Source: Candidatus Zixiibacteriota bacterium
Lineage (GTDB): Bacteria > Zixibacteria > MSB-5A5 > UBA10806
Length of the DNA stretch: 46,801 bases
Direction: 5' to 3'
NCBI GenBank assembly: GCA_020344055.1
Contig: CP070813.1
Location: 971,082 to 1,017,882, forward strand
Shown: positions 33,813-42,159 of the stretch, one piece after another
Layout: the number at the start of each line of letters is the position of its first letter
Position numbering within the stretch: position 1 is the first letter of the stretch
Notes under the pieces: generated by a model
What the model was told of the DNA's origin: nothing
The model's database searches: none
Seen by the model: the letters and a program-made list of their open reading frames with translations, nothing else
Translations under genes and position numbers: made by a program

Positions 33813-34810
33813 AGATAAAGACTGAGGAATACGATATTCATTTAATAACTACCTTCAGGACCACGCACGGCGCCAGGGATGTTATGCAGGTCTTGATAGT
33901 CAATATCGATGAGGGGATAGGTGAAGCGTCGCCGGTGCATTATTACGGTGAGGACCTGAATACGGTCAAGAATTTTATCGGGAAGGCGTCCGATGTGATT
34001 GACGCGGATCCCTTTCGATTGGAAAAGCTGTCCATCGATCTCGAAAGGGTGGGAGCGTTTAACTACAGCGCCAAGGCGGCCATCGATATGGCCATGCACG
34101 ACCTGGCGGCGAAGAAACTGGGAATACCGTTGTATAAATTCTTCGGAATAACTCCCAGGAGCGATCTGCCGACATCATTTACCATATCAATTTCCGATCC
34201 TGAGTCGATGAAAAAACAGACGGAGAAAAACAAAGGATACCACATTTACAAGGTTAAAGTCGGGGTACCTGGCGATGTTGAGATGGTGGCGGCAGTAAGA
34301 GACGCGACAAAAGCGAGGATCAGGATTGACGCGAACGAGGGCTGGAATGTAAAGGAAGCGATATCAAGAATAAAGGAACTTGAAAAGCTCGACATTGAAT
34401 TTATAGAACAACCCCTGCACCGGGACGATTTCGAAGGATATAAGATATTACGTTCGAAGACGGATCTGCCGATTATAATCGATGAGGGGATTTTCAGGTC
34501 ATGCGATATTCCCAAATATGTCGGTCTGGCCGACGGAATAAATATAAAGCTTTCAAAATCAGGGGGCTTGCGGGAAGCGATGAAGATGATCTCGGTGGCG
34601 AGGGCGCATAAGATGAAGGTTATGATCGGATGCATGGTTGAAACGTCGGTGGGAATCACCGCCGCGGCGCAGATAGCGTCCCTGGTCGATTATACCGATC
34701 TTGACGGCAATATATTGATATCCGACGATCCCTTCACGGGTATGAAAATCGAAGACGGTTATATCAAGTTGCCGGATGGCCCGGGTCTCGGAGTCAGCAG
34801 GAGAAAATGA
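33809..34810 (+). CDS. Dipeptide epimerase (L-Ala-D/L-Glu type)
   Basis: An enolase-superfamily enzyme of the muconate-lactonizing group. Catalytic lysines are Lys148 and Lys150 (YKVKVG) and Lys250 (KLSKSGG). Metal ligands are Asp174 (IDANEGW), Glu200 (FIEQPL) and Asp225-Glu226 (IDEGI). The pattern is that of L-Ala-D/L-Glu epimerases (YcjG, YkfB), which make recycled murein dipeptides degradable. The ATG overlaps the LD-carboxypeptidase stop; the frame is open further upstream but that region is the previous gene. Substrate specificity is inferred mainly from neighbours. Confidence 0.92.
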   Translation: MKIKTEEYDIHLITTFRTTHGARDVMQVLIVNIDEGIGEASPVHYYGEDLNTVKNFIGKASDVIDADPFRLEKLSIDLERVGAFNYSAKAAIDMAMHDLAAKKLGIPLYKFFGITPRSDLPTSFTISISDPESMKKQTEKNKGYHIYKVKVGVPGDVEMVAAVRDATKARIRIDANEGWNVKEAISRIKELEKLDIEFIEQPLHRDDFEGYKILRSKTDLPIIIDEGIFRSCDIPKYVGLADGINIKLSKSGGLREAMKMISVARAHKMKVMIGCMVETSVGITAAAQIASLVDYTDLDGNILISDDPFTGMKIEDGYIKLPDGPGLGVSRRK

Positions 34811-36615
34811 GATATAAAGCTGTATTTATTATATTTATATTGCTTTATTCGGTGGCATCGGCTGATATCGATATAAACATCATATATCCGCGATTCGACC
34901 AGCAGCTGCCGGCGGTAGATTCGACCTTTATTTTTGGAAATGTTACACCCGGATCCGGTTTATTAATAAACGGATATCCCGTGAAGGTTCATAGGGACGG
35001 CGGCTGGCTGGCGTTTCTTCCGGTTCAGCGGGGGCATTTTGAATTTAATATTATCGCCATCGGGCAAACGGATACGGCATTGATCGTATGGCCGGTCCAG
35101 GTGGGTCCGGCGGCATTGATAGACATAGGACTCAGACCATTGATTCCGAACACGCCTGATCCGGACTCCGATGTCGTTTATTCGGTCGGCGACATTTTTC
35201 ATTTTTCATTCAAGGCACCCGGGGGCGGTTCCGGATGGTTCAAGATCGGTGACTCCGATTCGATCTCAATGTATGAAGTAAACCGCAATGAATATCATAC
35301 TCCTAACAGCGTTTTTGGCGATATAAGCGTAGGGAATAATTACCGGTCGGATCTGGTTGTCTATGCGGGCTACCATCATTTAAGTGATGAGGATATCGGC
35401 AACCACGCGATAGAATACTGGTTCAATTCGGGCGGTTTTTCTGAGGGATATTTGCAGGATACGCATCGTCGTTCGACGGGCAAAATCCTGACGGTAATGC
35501 CGGAGTTTCCGCCTGTTGTCGGCGAGTTATCGGGTAAATCTCATATTATTCGTACCGGGGTGAGAAAAGGTTATAAGCTTTTGTATTTGCCGCCCGGCAT
35601 AAAAGTGCATATTACCGGAGCCGAGAATGACTTTTACAAATTGCGCCTGGGACGGGGAATTACCGGGTATACGAACATCGACAGCGTAACAATTCTACCT
35701 CCAGGTACCGAATTACCGAAGGGCAGGGTCTCGTATATCACCATCAACGAAAAGGATAAATATATTGATATTTCCTGTAATACGGGAGCTGAGCTACCCT
35801 ATGAAATAAATGAATCGTCAGAGGCTTCATCCATTGATATCGATATATTCGGCGTAACCGGGGACGTCGACTGGATCAGGTATAACACTTCGGGCGATCT
35901 GGTTAAAATCGTAAAATGGTCGCAACCAAGCGATGATATTTTTCGAATTACGGTTGAGCTAAGCGAGAACTCCACGGGGGGGTATAAGGCTTACTATAAT
36001 GATACAAATTTCATCTTCCGGATCAGGAAAAACCCTAAATTGAGGCGCTGGCCCTATAAGGCGTTTAAAGATACAAAAATAGTTGTAGATCCCGGGCATT
36101 CTCATGACAGCGGGGCTATCGGACCGACAGGCTTGAAGGAGAAAGACGCCAACCTCTGGATTGCGCACGAGCTTCGAGAAATGCTTATGGAAAACGGAGC
36201 GGAAGTCATCATGACACGATACGGCCATGAGCATATTCCCTTGTATGACCGTCCGAAAATCGCGTCAAGAAGGGATGCGGATATCCTCGTTTCAATTCAT
36301 AACAACGCCCTGCCCGATGGTATCAACCCGTTTGAAAATAACGGCGTATCGGTTTATTATTATCATCCACACTCAAAGGCACTGGCGGAGGCGATTCACG
36401 CTCGCTTAGTGAAAGGAACGAAATTACCCGATCACGGTCTGTACTACGGCAATCTTGTATTAACCAGGCCGACGGAGATGCCGGCGGTCTTGGTTGAATG
36501 CGCCTTTATGATGATACCGGAGCAGGAGGCGATGCTCAAGACCGATAAATATCAGCGAAAGTGCGCCAGGGCGATTATGGATGGCATCAAGGATTACCTA
36601 AAACTCAGCAGATAA
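34807..36615 (+). CDS. N-acetylmuramoyl-L-alanine amidase (Amidase_3) with N-terminal Ig and SH3-like domains
   Basis: A signal peptide (about residues 1-19) is followed by an Ig-like domain, a long middle region with SH3-like strands, and a C-terminal zinc amidase domain. Zinc ligands are His431 (DPGHS), Glu445 (LKEKD) and His498 (SIHNN), with the catalytic Glu564 (VECAF). It cleaves the bond between MurNAc and the stem peptide in the periplasm, so it can feed the peptide-processing enzymes encoded before it. It is the last gene of the operon; its stop lies only 3 bases from the stop of the convergent ABC permease gene. Confidence 0.94.
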   Translation: MRYKAVFIIFILLYSVASADIDINIIYPRFDQQLPAVDSTFIFGNVTPGSGLLINGYPVKVHRDGGWLAFLPVQRGHFEFNIIAIGQTDTALIVWPVQVGPAALIDIGLRPLIPNTPDPDSDVVYSVGDIFHFSFKAPGGGSGWFKIGDSDSISMYEVNRNEYHTPNSVFGDISVGNNYRSDLVVYAGYHHLSDEDIGNHAIEYWFNSGGFSEGYLQDTHRRSTGKILTVMPEFPPVVGELSGKSHIIRTGVRKGYKLLYLPPGIKVHITGAENDFYKLRLGRGITGYTNIDSVTILPPGTELPKGRVSYITINEKDKYIDISCNTGAELPYEINESSEASSIDIDIFGVTGDVDWIRYNTSGDLVKIVKWSQPSDDIFRITVELSENSTGGYKAYYNDTNFIFRIRKNPKLRRWPYKAFKDTKIVVDPGHSHDSGAIGPTGLKEKDANLWIAHELREMLMENGAEVIMTRYGHEHIPLYDRPKIASRRDADILVSIHNNALPDGINPFENNGVSVYYYHPHSKALAEAIHARLVKGTKLPDHGLYYGNLVLTRPTEMPAVLVECAFMMIPEQEAMLKTDKYQRKCARAIMDGIKDYLKLSR

Positions 36616-36618
36616 AAT

Positions 36619-37431
36619 TTACTGTTTTAACGCTCCCGCGGTTATTCCCTCGGTTATTCGTTTTTGAAATATTAAAAAGAAGACTATAACGGGCAAAGCT
36701 GCAACCGTAGATCCGGCCATGGTCACCGGCCAGTCGCTGGTACGGGGGTCCTGCATCAGCGCCAGGCCGACCGGAAGAGTATACATTTCGCTGGAGTTGG
36801 TAAGGATTTTGGGAAATAGAAAAGAGTTCCAGGTGGTGAGAAAGATCTGTACCGCGAGTACGGCGAGGGCCGGTTTGCATAACGGCAGGACAATTCTGAA
36901 AAAAATCGAGGTTTCCCCGGCGCCGTCCACGCGAGCAGCGTCCTCCAGGTCGGTCGGCAAACCGTCGATATACTGCTTCATCAGGAATACGCCAAGCGGC
37001 GAAACCAGCCAGGGGACTATAAGGGCGAAGTAGGTATCGAACCAGCCGAATTTGAGCATCATCTGAAAAATAGGCAGTATAAGGACGTGAACGGGGATCA
37101 TCAGCATGGCTACCGCGGACATGAATATCGGCCAGGTTATTTTTTTGAATCCTCTCGATAGGCCATAACCGACCATGGCGCATAATATAATATTGCCGGC
37201 TGTTACAGCTATAGCCACGAAAGCCGAGTTGAAAAAGTAGATCCCGAAATTATTGGACTTAAAGACCACGGCATAATTCTTCAGCGTGAAACCGAAATTT
37301 TTCAGGCTCAATGAAAAGGTTCCGGGCTCCTGGAATGAAAGGAGGATCATATATATCATGGGGAATATCATTATAAAAAGCACCGCCGTGAGAAATGCCG
37401 GGGTTATCCAGAATCTTACCGCCTTTTTCAT
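36619..37431 (-). CDS. Carbohydrate ABC transporter permease (MalG type)
   Basis: A 270-residue inner-membrane permease with about six spans. The cytoplasmic EAA loop reads EDAARVDGAGETSIFFRIVLPLCKPAL, here shown by its key part DAARVDGAG, and docks the ATPase. It overlaps the MalF-type gene by 4 bases. No ATPase gene is encoded nearby, which is common for importers that share a MsmX/MsmK-type ATPase. Substrate is unknown. Confidence 0.93.
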   Translation of the reverse strand: MKKAVRFWITPAFLTAVLFIMIFPMIYMILLSFQEPGTFSLSLKNFGFTLKNYAVVFKSNNFGIYFFNSAFVAIAVTAGNIILCAMVGYGLSRGFKKITWPIFMSAVAMLMIPVHVLILPIFQMMLKFGWFDTYFALIVPWLVSPLGVFLMKQYIDGLPTDLEDAARVDGAGETSIFFRIVLPLCKPALAVLAVQIFLTTWNSFLFPKILTNSSEMYTLPVGLALMQDPRTSDWPVTMAGSTVAALPVIVFFLIFQKRITEGITAGALKQ

Positions 37432-38294
37432 GCCGTTTTCCTGACATTAATGAGTTTGAACTGTATCAACGAGAAAGCCACGAGTATAAGAAAGAGTATA
37501 TAGGCTGCCGCCGATGCGTATCCGATGCTTCCCCGGCTGATTCCTCGTTCAAAAATGAAATAGACGGCGGTGAGAGTCGAATTGAAAGGTCGTCCCGAGG
37601 TCATGACGAATATTTCGACGAATATCTGGAACGATCTTATGGTGTTAAGCACGATGACAAATGCGAATGTCGATTTTAAAAGCGGGATTGTAATACCGAC
37701 GCTTCGCCTGAAAAACCCGGCTCCGTCGACACGGGCGGCCTCATACAGCTCCGTGGGGATGGATTTTATGCCGGCGAGGAAAATTAATACGTAGTATCCG
37801 ATGGCGACCCAGACGTCCATGGCCATGATTGAAAGCAAGGCGGTTTTCTGGGACTGCAGAAAACCGTTTTCAGGGGGCGAAAGACCCGCAAGCCTGCAGA
37901 GCGAGAAAATATATCCGCCGCGAGAATAAAGATTGTAGAATATCAGGGCAATTACCACCATGGCCGTAATCGATGGGATAAAATAGGTGGCCTGGAAAAT
38001 TCTGTGGCCGGGAATTTTCTCGGCGATCAGGAGGGCGAAGATCAGGGCCAGAATCGTGGTTACAGGTATGGTGCCGAAAACGAAATAAAATGTATTCTTG
38101 AGAGCCGTCAGAAAAACCGGGTCTGAAAGAAGGTCGGAATAATTTCCGAAACCGATAAAAGCGCCCGAACCCCGGAGCAACCGAAAATCGGTCAAGGATA
38201 AATAGAATGAATAAATGATGGGATAAACCCAGAAAACGAGCAGATATATTATCCACGGTAACGTGAACAGCAGTATTTTATTTCTGGTCCGCAT
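37428..38294 (-). CDS. Carbohydrate ABC transporter permease (MalF type)
   Basis: A 288-residue permease with N-terminal span (ILLFTLPWIIYLLVFWVYPII) and the EAA motif EAARVDGAGFFRRSVGITIP. It pairs with the MalG-type subunit downstream, which it overlaps by 4 bases, and starts 17 bases inside the substrate-binding protein gene. All three genes form one minus-strand operon. Confidence 0.93.
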   Translation of the reverse strand: MRTRNKILLFTLPWIIYLLVFWVYPIIYSFYLSLTDFRLLRGSGAFIGFGNYSDLLSDPVFLTALKNTFYFVFGTIPVTTILALIFALLIAEKIPGHRIFQATYFIPSITAMVVIALIFYNLYSRGGYIFSLCRLAGLSPPENGFLQSQKTALLSIMAMDVWVAIGYYVLIFLAGIKSIPTELYEAARVDGAGFFRRSVGITIPLLKSTFAFVIVLNTIRSFQIFVEIFVMTSGRPFNSTLTAVYFIFERGISRGSIGYASAAAYILFLILVAFSLIQFKLINVRKTA

Positions 38295-39474
38295 ATTCCT
38301 CGGATTTAAGCTTGTTATCGATTGCAGTTGCCGCCTTGATCAGGATATCCCGAGCCGATCCGTGTTCGTACATAGCGGCCTCGATGGCGTCCTCGATATC
38401 CTGCTCGATATAAACCCATAAAGGTGTGGGGGGAGATGATCTGGAATTTTCAAGTTGAAAGGCGAGAACCTGTTTTACCGGATCCTCTATTTCCAGATCG
38501 GTGTAGGGAGGGAATCCGAAACCGGCGGCGTCGCATAGGGCTTGAGAGTTTTCTTTCCGAACAAGAAATTCGGCCAGTTTTTTCGAGATTTCCAGATTCT
38601 TTGATTCGGCGTTAACGGCGATATACTCGCCGCCGAAGAAGGAAATCCCGGCTCCGCCATCCGGTTTCATTATCTGGACGAGCTTATATTCAAAGCCGGG
38701 ATCGGATCGCAGGAGCCTGTTCAAAAGCCAGCCCCCGGAGATGACAAATCCGAGTTTTCCGTCTATAAAATATTCCTCCAGTCGTCTCTGGCTCTCTATG
38801 GCGCCGCAGTCGCATAGGCTTAGATAAAATTCGAGAGCTTCAATTGCTTTATCCGAATCCATTTCGCAGGATTTGCCGTCGGGGCTAAATATTCGACCTC
38901 CGTTGCTCCATAGAAAAGGCAGATACTTTTTGTAAAGCCGATGTTTTTCGGCGGAGTTGCATCCGAATCCGAAATAATCGTCTCCGAGCCCGTCAATCCT
39001 TTCGCAGGCGGTATGCAGGTCTTTCCAATTTTGTGGGATTCCTACTCCGGCTTTTTCGAGCAGATCGAGATTGAAGTAAAATATTCTGGAAGCCAGCATC
39101 CAGGGTAAGGCATAGATCTCGCCCTGCCATATCGCCGGAGAGAGGTAATTCTCCGGAAACTCCGATTGGAATTCCGTTAGAAGGCCCTCCGAGGCGAATT
39201 CTGCGATCCAATCCGAACCCAATTCCATGACATCGGGGGGATCCTTGGCGGCGAATGAGATCACCAGCTTGTCGTGACCGTTGGCCCAGGTGAGATCGGT
39301 GATCTTGACCTTCACTCCCGGATTTTCTTTTTCGAAATCGTTTATGATTTTTTCCACCACCGGTTTGGTGTTCATATCCGACCAGAATTGCCAGAAGCGG
39401 ATGGTCTCGGAATCATGCTTATTTCCGGAACAGCTTAAAATGAATAAGCTCAGAGTTGTATAAATCCACCTCAT
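38278..39474 (-). CDS. ABC transporter substrate-binding lipoprotein (family 1)
   Basis: This 398-residue protein has a lipobox ILSC with Cys15 and the family 1 solute-binding fold: TIRFWQFWSD, then VVEKIINDFEKENPGVKV, DPPDVMELGSDW and a late NGGRIFSPDGK. Family 1 binding proteins mostly capture sugars and oligosaccharides. Ligand cannot be read from sequence. The lipoprotein signal fixes the start at ATG 39474, which lies just 6 bases after its -10 element. Confidence 0.92.
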   Translation of the reverse strand: MRWIYTTLSLFILSCSGNKHDSETIRFWQFWSDMNTKPVVEKIINDFEKENPGVKVKITDLTWANGHDKLVISFAAKDPPDVMELGSDWIAEFASEGLLTEFQSEFPENYLSPAIWQGEIYALPWMLASRIFYFNLDLLEKAGVGIPQNWKDLHTACERIDGLGDDYFGFGCNSAEKHRLYKKYLPFLWSNGGRIFSPDGKSCEMDSDKAIEALEFYLSLCDCGAIESQRRLEEYFIDGKLGFVISGGWLLNRLLRSDPGFEYKLVQIMKPDGGAGISFFGGEYIAVNAESKNLEISKKLAEFLVRKENSQALCDAAGFGFPPYTDLEIEDPVKQVLAFQLENSRSSPPTPLWVYIEQDIEDAIEAAMYEHGSARDILIKAATAIDNKLKSEEYADQK

Positions 39475-39480
39475 ATTCCG

Positions 39481-39510
39481 ATTTTATCTCATGTAAAAGC
39501 GTTATGTCAA
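39481..39510 (-). promoter_or_regulatory. Promoter of the ABC importer, leaderless arrangement
   Basis: On the minus strand a perfect TTGACA (39510-39505), an 18-base spacer and TAAAAT (39486-39481, 5/6). Only 6 bases separate the -10 from the ATG at 39474, so transcription should begin at or next to the start codon. No Shine-Dalgarno fits. Confidence 0.65.
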
Positions 39511-39550
39511 GGGTGTTTGAATCTAATTCGGTTTTGGCGATTTATTGCCC

Positions 39551-39579
39551 TTGACAGTTTATCCTGATGCATGTAGAAT
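39551..39579 (+). promoter_or_regulatory. Promoter of the DUF6754-like operon, leaderless arrangement
   Basis: Perfect TTGACA (39551-39556), a 17-base spacer and TAGAAT (39574-39579, 5/6). The ATG at 39589 is 9 bases beyond the -10, so the transcript would start within about 3 bases of it. No Shine-Dalgarno is present. Confidence 0.7.
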
Positions 39580-39588
39580 CGTTTCGGT

Positions 39589-40719
39589 ATGAAGTGCTTT
39601 TTTCTCATCACGTCCTTTCTCACGTTTCTATTCCCCCAAGCGTTCGCATTTGAGCTTAATGTGTCCGATCAGCCCAACGATGACGGGACGAGGCTTGCCA
39701 TAAGATGGGACCCTTTGCCTCCGGATGAGTTAAGGCCCATCGATCCCGAATCCTACCTTCTTTTAAGATCGGAAGAATCGGACGGCGAATATATCCAGGT
39801 CGATATCGTCTCCAGTCTCGATCCATCGAGAGAAAAAATTGACGAGAAGCTCACCGAGGGGCAGCCCTATTTCTACAAACTGGTTTATTCCGATTCAGCC
39901 ATATCCTGGGAATCGAACGTGGCCGGCCCTGTCGCACCGGAGGAGAACTGGTACAATACCGCCCGCACGAATGTCCTGATCGGGATAATAATCACCGCCG
40001 CCTTTGTGGGATGGTTCATCATTCTGGGTAAGAAAGGGAAAAGCCTTTATCTGAGACCTATCGCCGGGCTGAACGCCATGGATGAGGCTATCGGCCGGGC
40101 AACGGAAATGGGCAAACCTATATTGTATTCTTCCGGTAGAGGAAAAATGGAGCGTCCCGCCTCCATAGCCAGCATGAACATCCTCGGATCGGTGGCCGAG
40201 AAGGTGGCGTCGTACGGGACGCCGCTTATTTTCCCCAATAACGACCCGGTGGTGACGGCGGTGGCGCAGGAGGTGGCCCGGGAGGGATACACCAAGGCCG
40301 GACACGTCGACAGATACGATCCCGATAATATCTATTTCGTTACCGACAGTCAGTTCGGCTACGCCGCGGCCGTGGACGGTATCATGATACGGGAACGTCC
40401 GGCCACCAACCTCTTTTTCGGCACCTTTGAAGCCGAATCGTTAATTCTGGCGGAGACCGGAAATTCGATCGGCGCCATTCAGATAGCCGGAACCGATTCC
40501 TCCATCCAGATGGCGTTCTTTATAGTGGCCTGCGATTTTGTTCTAATCGGCGAGGAGCTTTTCGCCGCTTCGGGGTACCTTTCGGGCGACCCGCAGGTCG
40601 TTGGCACTCTGAAGGGCTCGGATTATTTAAAGGTAATTATAATAATTTTGATTTTATTCGGCGCCGTGGTCGGGCTTTTGAACCAGGAATGGTTCGTAAA
40701 CCTGTTTTTGACCGCTTGA
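39589..40719 (+). CDS. DUF6754-like membrane protein with fibronectin-type domain
   Basis: A signal peptide (about residues 1-20) is followed by a fibronectin type III-like domain (about 24-110, with LAIRWDPLPP and YFYKLVYSD) and a membrane span (TNVLIGIIITAAFVGWFIIL). A large alpha/beta domain (about 150-345) comes next, then a final span (VIIIILILFGAVVGLL). The alpha/beta domain carries GKPILYSSGRGKMERPASI, VDRYDPDNIYF and GTFEAESLILAETG, which I associate with DUF6754. No enzymatic function is known. It leads a four-gene set of membrane proteins. Family recognition is from memory and moderate. Confidence 0.78.
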   Translation: MKCFFLITSFLTFLFPQAFAFELNVSDQPNDDGTRLAIRWDPLPPDELRPIDPESYLLLRSEESDGEYIQVDIVSSLDPSREKIDEKLTEGQPYFYKLVYSDSAISWESNVAGPVAPEENWYNTARTNVLIGIIITAAFVGWFIILGKKGKSLYLRPIAGLNAMDEAIGRATEMGKPILYSSGRGKMERPASIASMNILGSVAEKVASYGTPLIFPNNDPVVTAVAQEVAREGYTKAGHVDRYDPDNIYFVTDSQFGYAAAVDGIMIRERPATNLFFGTFEAESLILAETGNSIGAIQIAGTDSSIQMAFFIVACDFVLIGEELFAASGYLSGDPQVVGTLKGSDYLKVIIIILILFGAVVGLLNQEWFVNLFLTA

Positions 40720-40720
40720 T

Positions 40721-41338
40721 ATGAGACGATCATTTCCGATACTGGTCTGTTTTGGATTCGGCACCATTATGCTCGCCCAGTTCTTTATACCGTCGAAACT
40801 TTCGACCGGGGCTTACAATGAAATCACCAACTGGGTTCAGATTATCTACGCCTTCGCGCTGATAGTCGGGGTGGTGGGGCTTATCAGGTATCACCTGTCG
40901 AGGGTATCGCGCAGGCAGGGCGGATGGTTTTTTAACCTGGTTACGGTTTCCTCTCTATTTATGATGGCGTTTCTGGGATTCGTCTGGGGACGAGGGGATC
41001 ATAGCCCTTTTATGTGGGTGTTTAACAACATGATGGCCCCCATGCAGGCGACCGTGTTTTCATTGCTCGCTTTTTTTGTCGCCTCGGCGGCCTACCGAGG
41101 TTTTGTGGCAAGAAATATCGAGGCCTTCCTGCTTCTGTTTTCGGCGGTAATGATAATGTTCGGTATCGCGTCGATAGGCAATTCTATTCCTCCCTTTTCC
41201 GATATCGCCAACTGGATTTTGATGAATCCCTCCATGACCGCGAGACGGGGGATTTTCATTGGAGTAGGATTGGGTACGATCGCCGTTTCTCTCAGGGTTA
41301 TTCTGGGGGTCGAAAGGACATACCTGGGGAAAGAATAA
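40721..41338 (+). CDS. Polytopic membrane protein of the DUF6754-like cluster
   Basis: A 205-residue integral membrane protein with about six hydrophobic spans and short loops, for instance WVQIIYAFALIVGVVGLI, SLFMMAFLGFVWG, VFSLLAFFVASAAY and FLLLFSAVMIMFGIA. I do not recognise a family. It starts 1 base after the previous stop and ends 1 base before the next start, so it is an obligate operon member and probably forms part of one complex with its neighbours. Confidence 0.75.
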   Translation: MRRSFPILVCFGFGTIMLAQFFIPSKLSTGAYNEITNWVQIIYAFALIVGVVGLIRYHLSRVSRRQGGWFFNLVTVSSLFMMAFLGFVWGRGDHSPFMWVFNNMMAPMQATVFSLLAFFVASAAYRGFVARNIEAFLLLFSAVMIMFGIASIGNSIPPFSDIANWILMNPSMTARRGIFIGVGLGTIAVSLRVILGVERTYLGKE

Positions 41339-41339
41339 G

Positions 41340-42158
41340 ATGAGTATCTGGGAAAAAGCCAAAACCATCGACCGCAGGATAATCTTTCTCTTCATGTTCC
41401 TGGGAGTCGCGTTGCCGCTTCTTATCAGGATCGGCCTGCCGGTCAGCGTTACGAATGACGTAAAAAAAGTATATGATTATATCGAAGGGCTGGAACCGGG
41501 CTCCATAGTGCTTGTTTCCTATGATCACGATACCGGTACGCTTCCCGAGATGCTGCCCATGTCCGATGCCATATTGCGACACCTCTTCAGGAACAATATC
41601 AAGGTGATCGGCATGGCTCTGAGGGCCGAGGGAACGGGAATCGGCAGGCAGAATATCAGGCGATCCGGGGCCGAGTTCGGCAAAATCGAGGGGGAGGATT
41701 TCGTATTTCTCGGTTTCAGACCGGAGATCACAGCAGCGATTCTCGGTCTGGGCACCTCGTTTGAGCGAGTCTTTCCGAAGGATGACGAGGGAATTCCCAT
41801 AAGGGAATTACCCATGATGAAGGATATAAATAACTACGGCGACATCGAAATGGTTATTTCCATAACCGACGATGATACGCCGGTATACTGGGTAAATTAC
41901 GCCAACGCCCGATTTAAGGTTAAGGTGGTGGCGGGATTGACGGCGGTTATGGCCACTACCTTTTTCCCCTTTATAGATTCCGGACAGATGGTTGGCATGG
42001 TGGCGGGATTGAAAGGGGCGGCGGAATACGAGAAATTGATCGAAAAAAGGGGAAGGGCCGGCAGGGGCATGGACGCGCAATCGATAGCGCACCTGGTTAT
42101 GATAGGGTTTATAATAATCGGCAATATCGCCTTTATTATGAGAAAAAGGGGTAAATGA
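41340..42158 (+). CDS. Membrane-anchored alpha/beta protein of the DUF6754-like cluster
   Basis: The 272-residue protein has a span near residues 14-32 (IIFLFMFLGVALPLLI) and another at about 248-266. Between them lies an alpha/beta domain with segments EPGSIVLVSYDHDTGTLPE, GMALRAEGTGIG, FLGFRPEITAAILGLG and IDSGQMVGMVAGL. This span-domain-span plan recalls PgsW earlier in the window, though I see no clear sequence match. It is adjacent by 1 base to both neighbours. Function unknown. Confidence 0.75.
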   Translation: MSIWEKAKTIDRRIIFLFMFLGVALPLLIRIGLPVSVTNDVKKVYDYIEGLEPGSIVLVSYDHDTGTLPEMLPMSDAILRHLFRNNIKVIGMALRAEGTGIGRQNIRRSGAEFGKIEGEDFVFLGFRPEITAAILGLGTSFERVFPKDDEGIPIRELPMMKDINNYGDIEMVISITDDDTPVYWVNYANARFKVKVVAGLTAVMATTFFPFIDSGQMVGMVAGLKGAAEYEKLIEKRGRAGRGMDAQSIAHLVMIGFIIIGNIAFIMRKRGK

Positions 42159-42159
42159 T

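Noticed and set aside
36605..37183. Minus-strand open frame of 192 codons
   Set aside because: It lies in another frame of the MalG-type permease, is low in family pattern and rich in Arg and Pro as shadow frames are.
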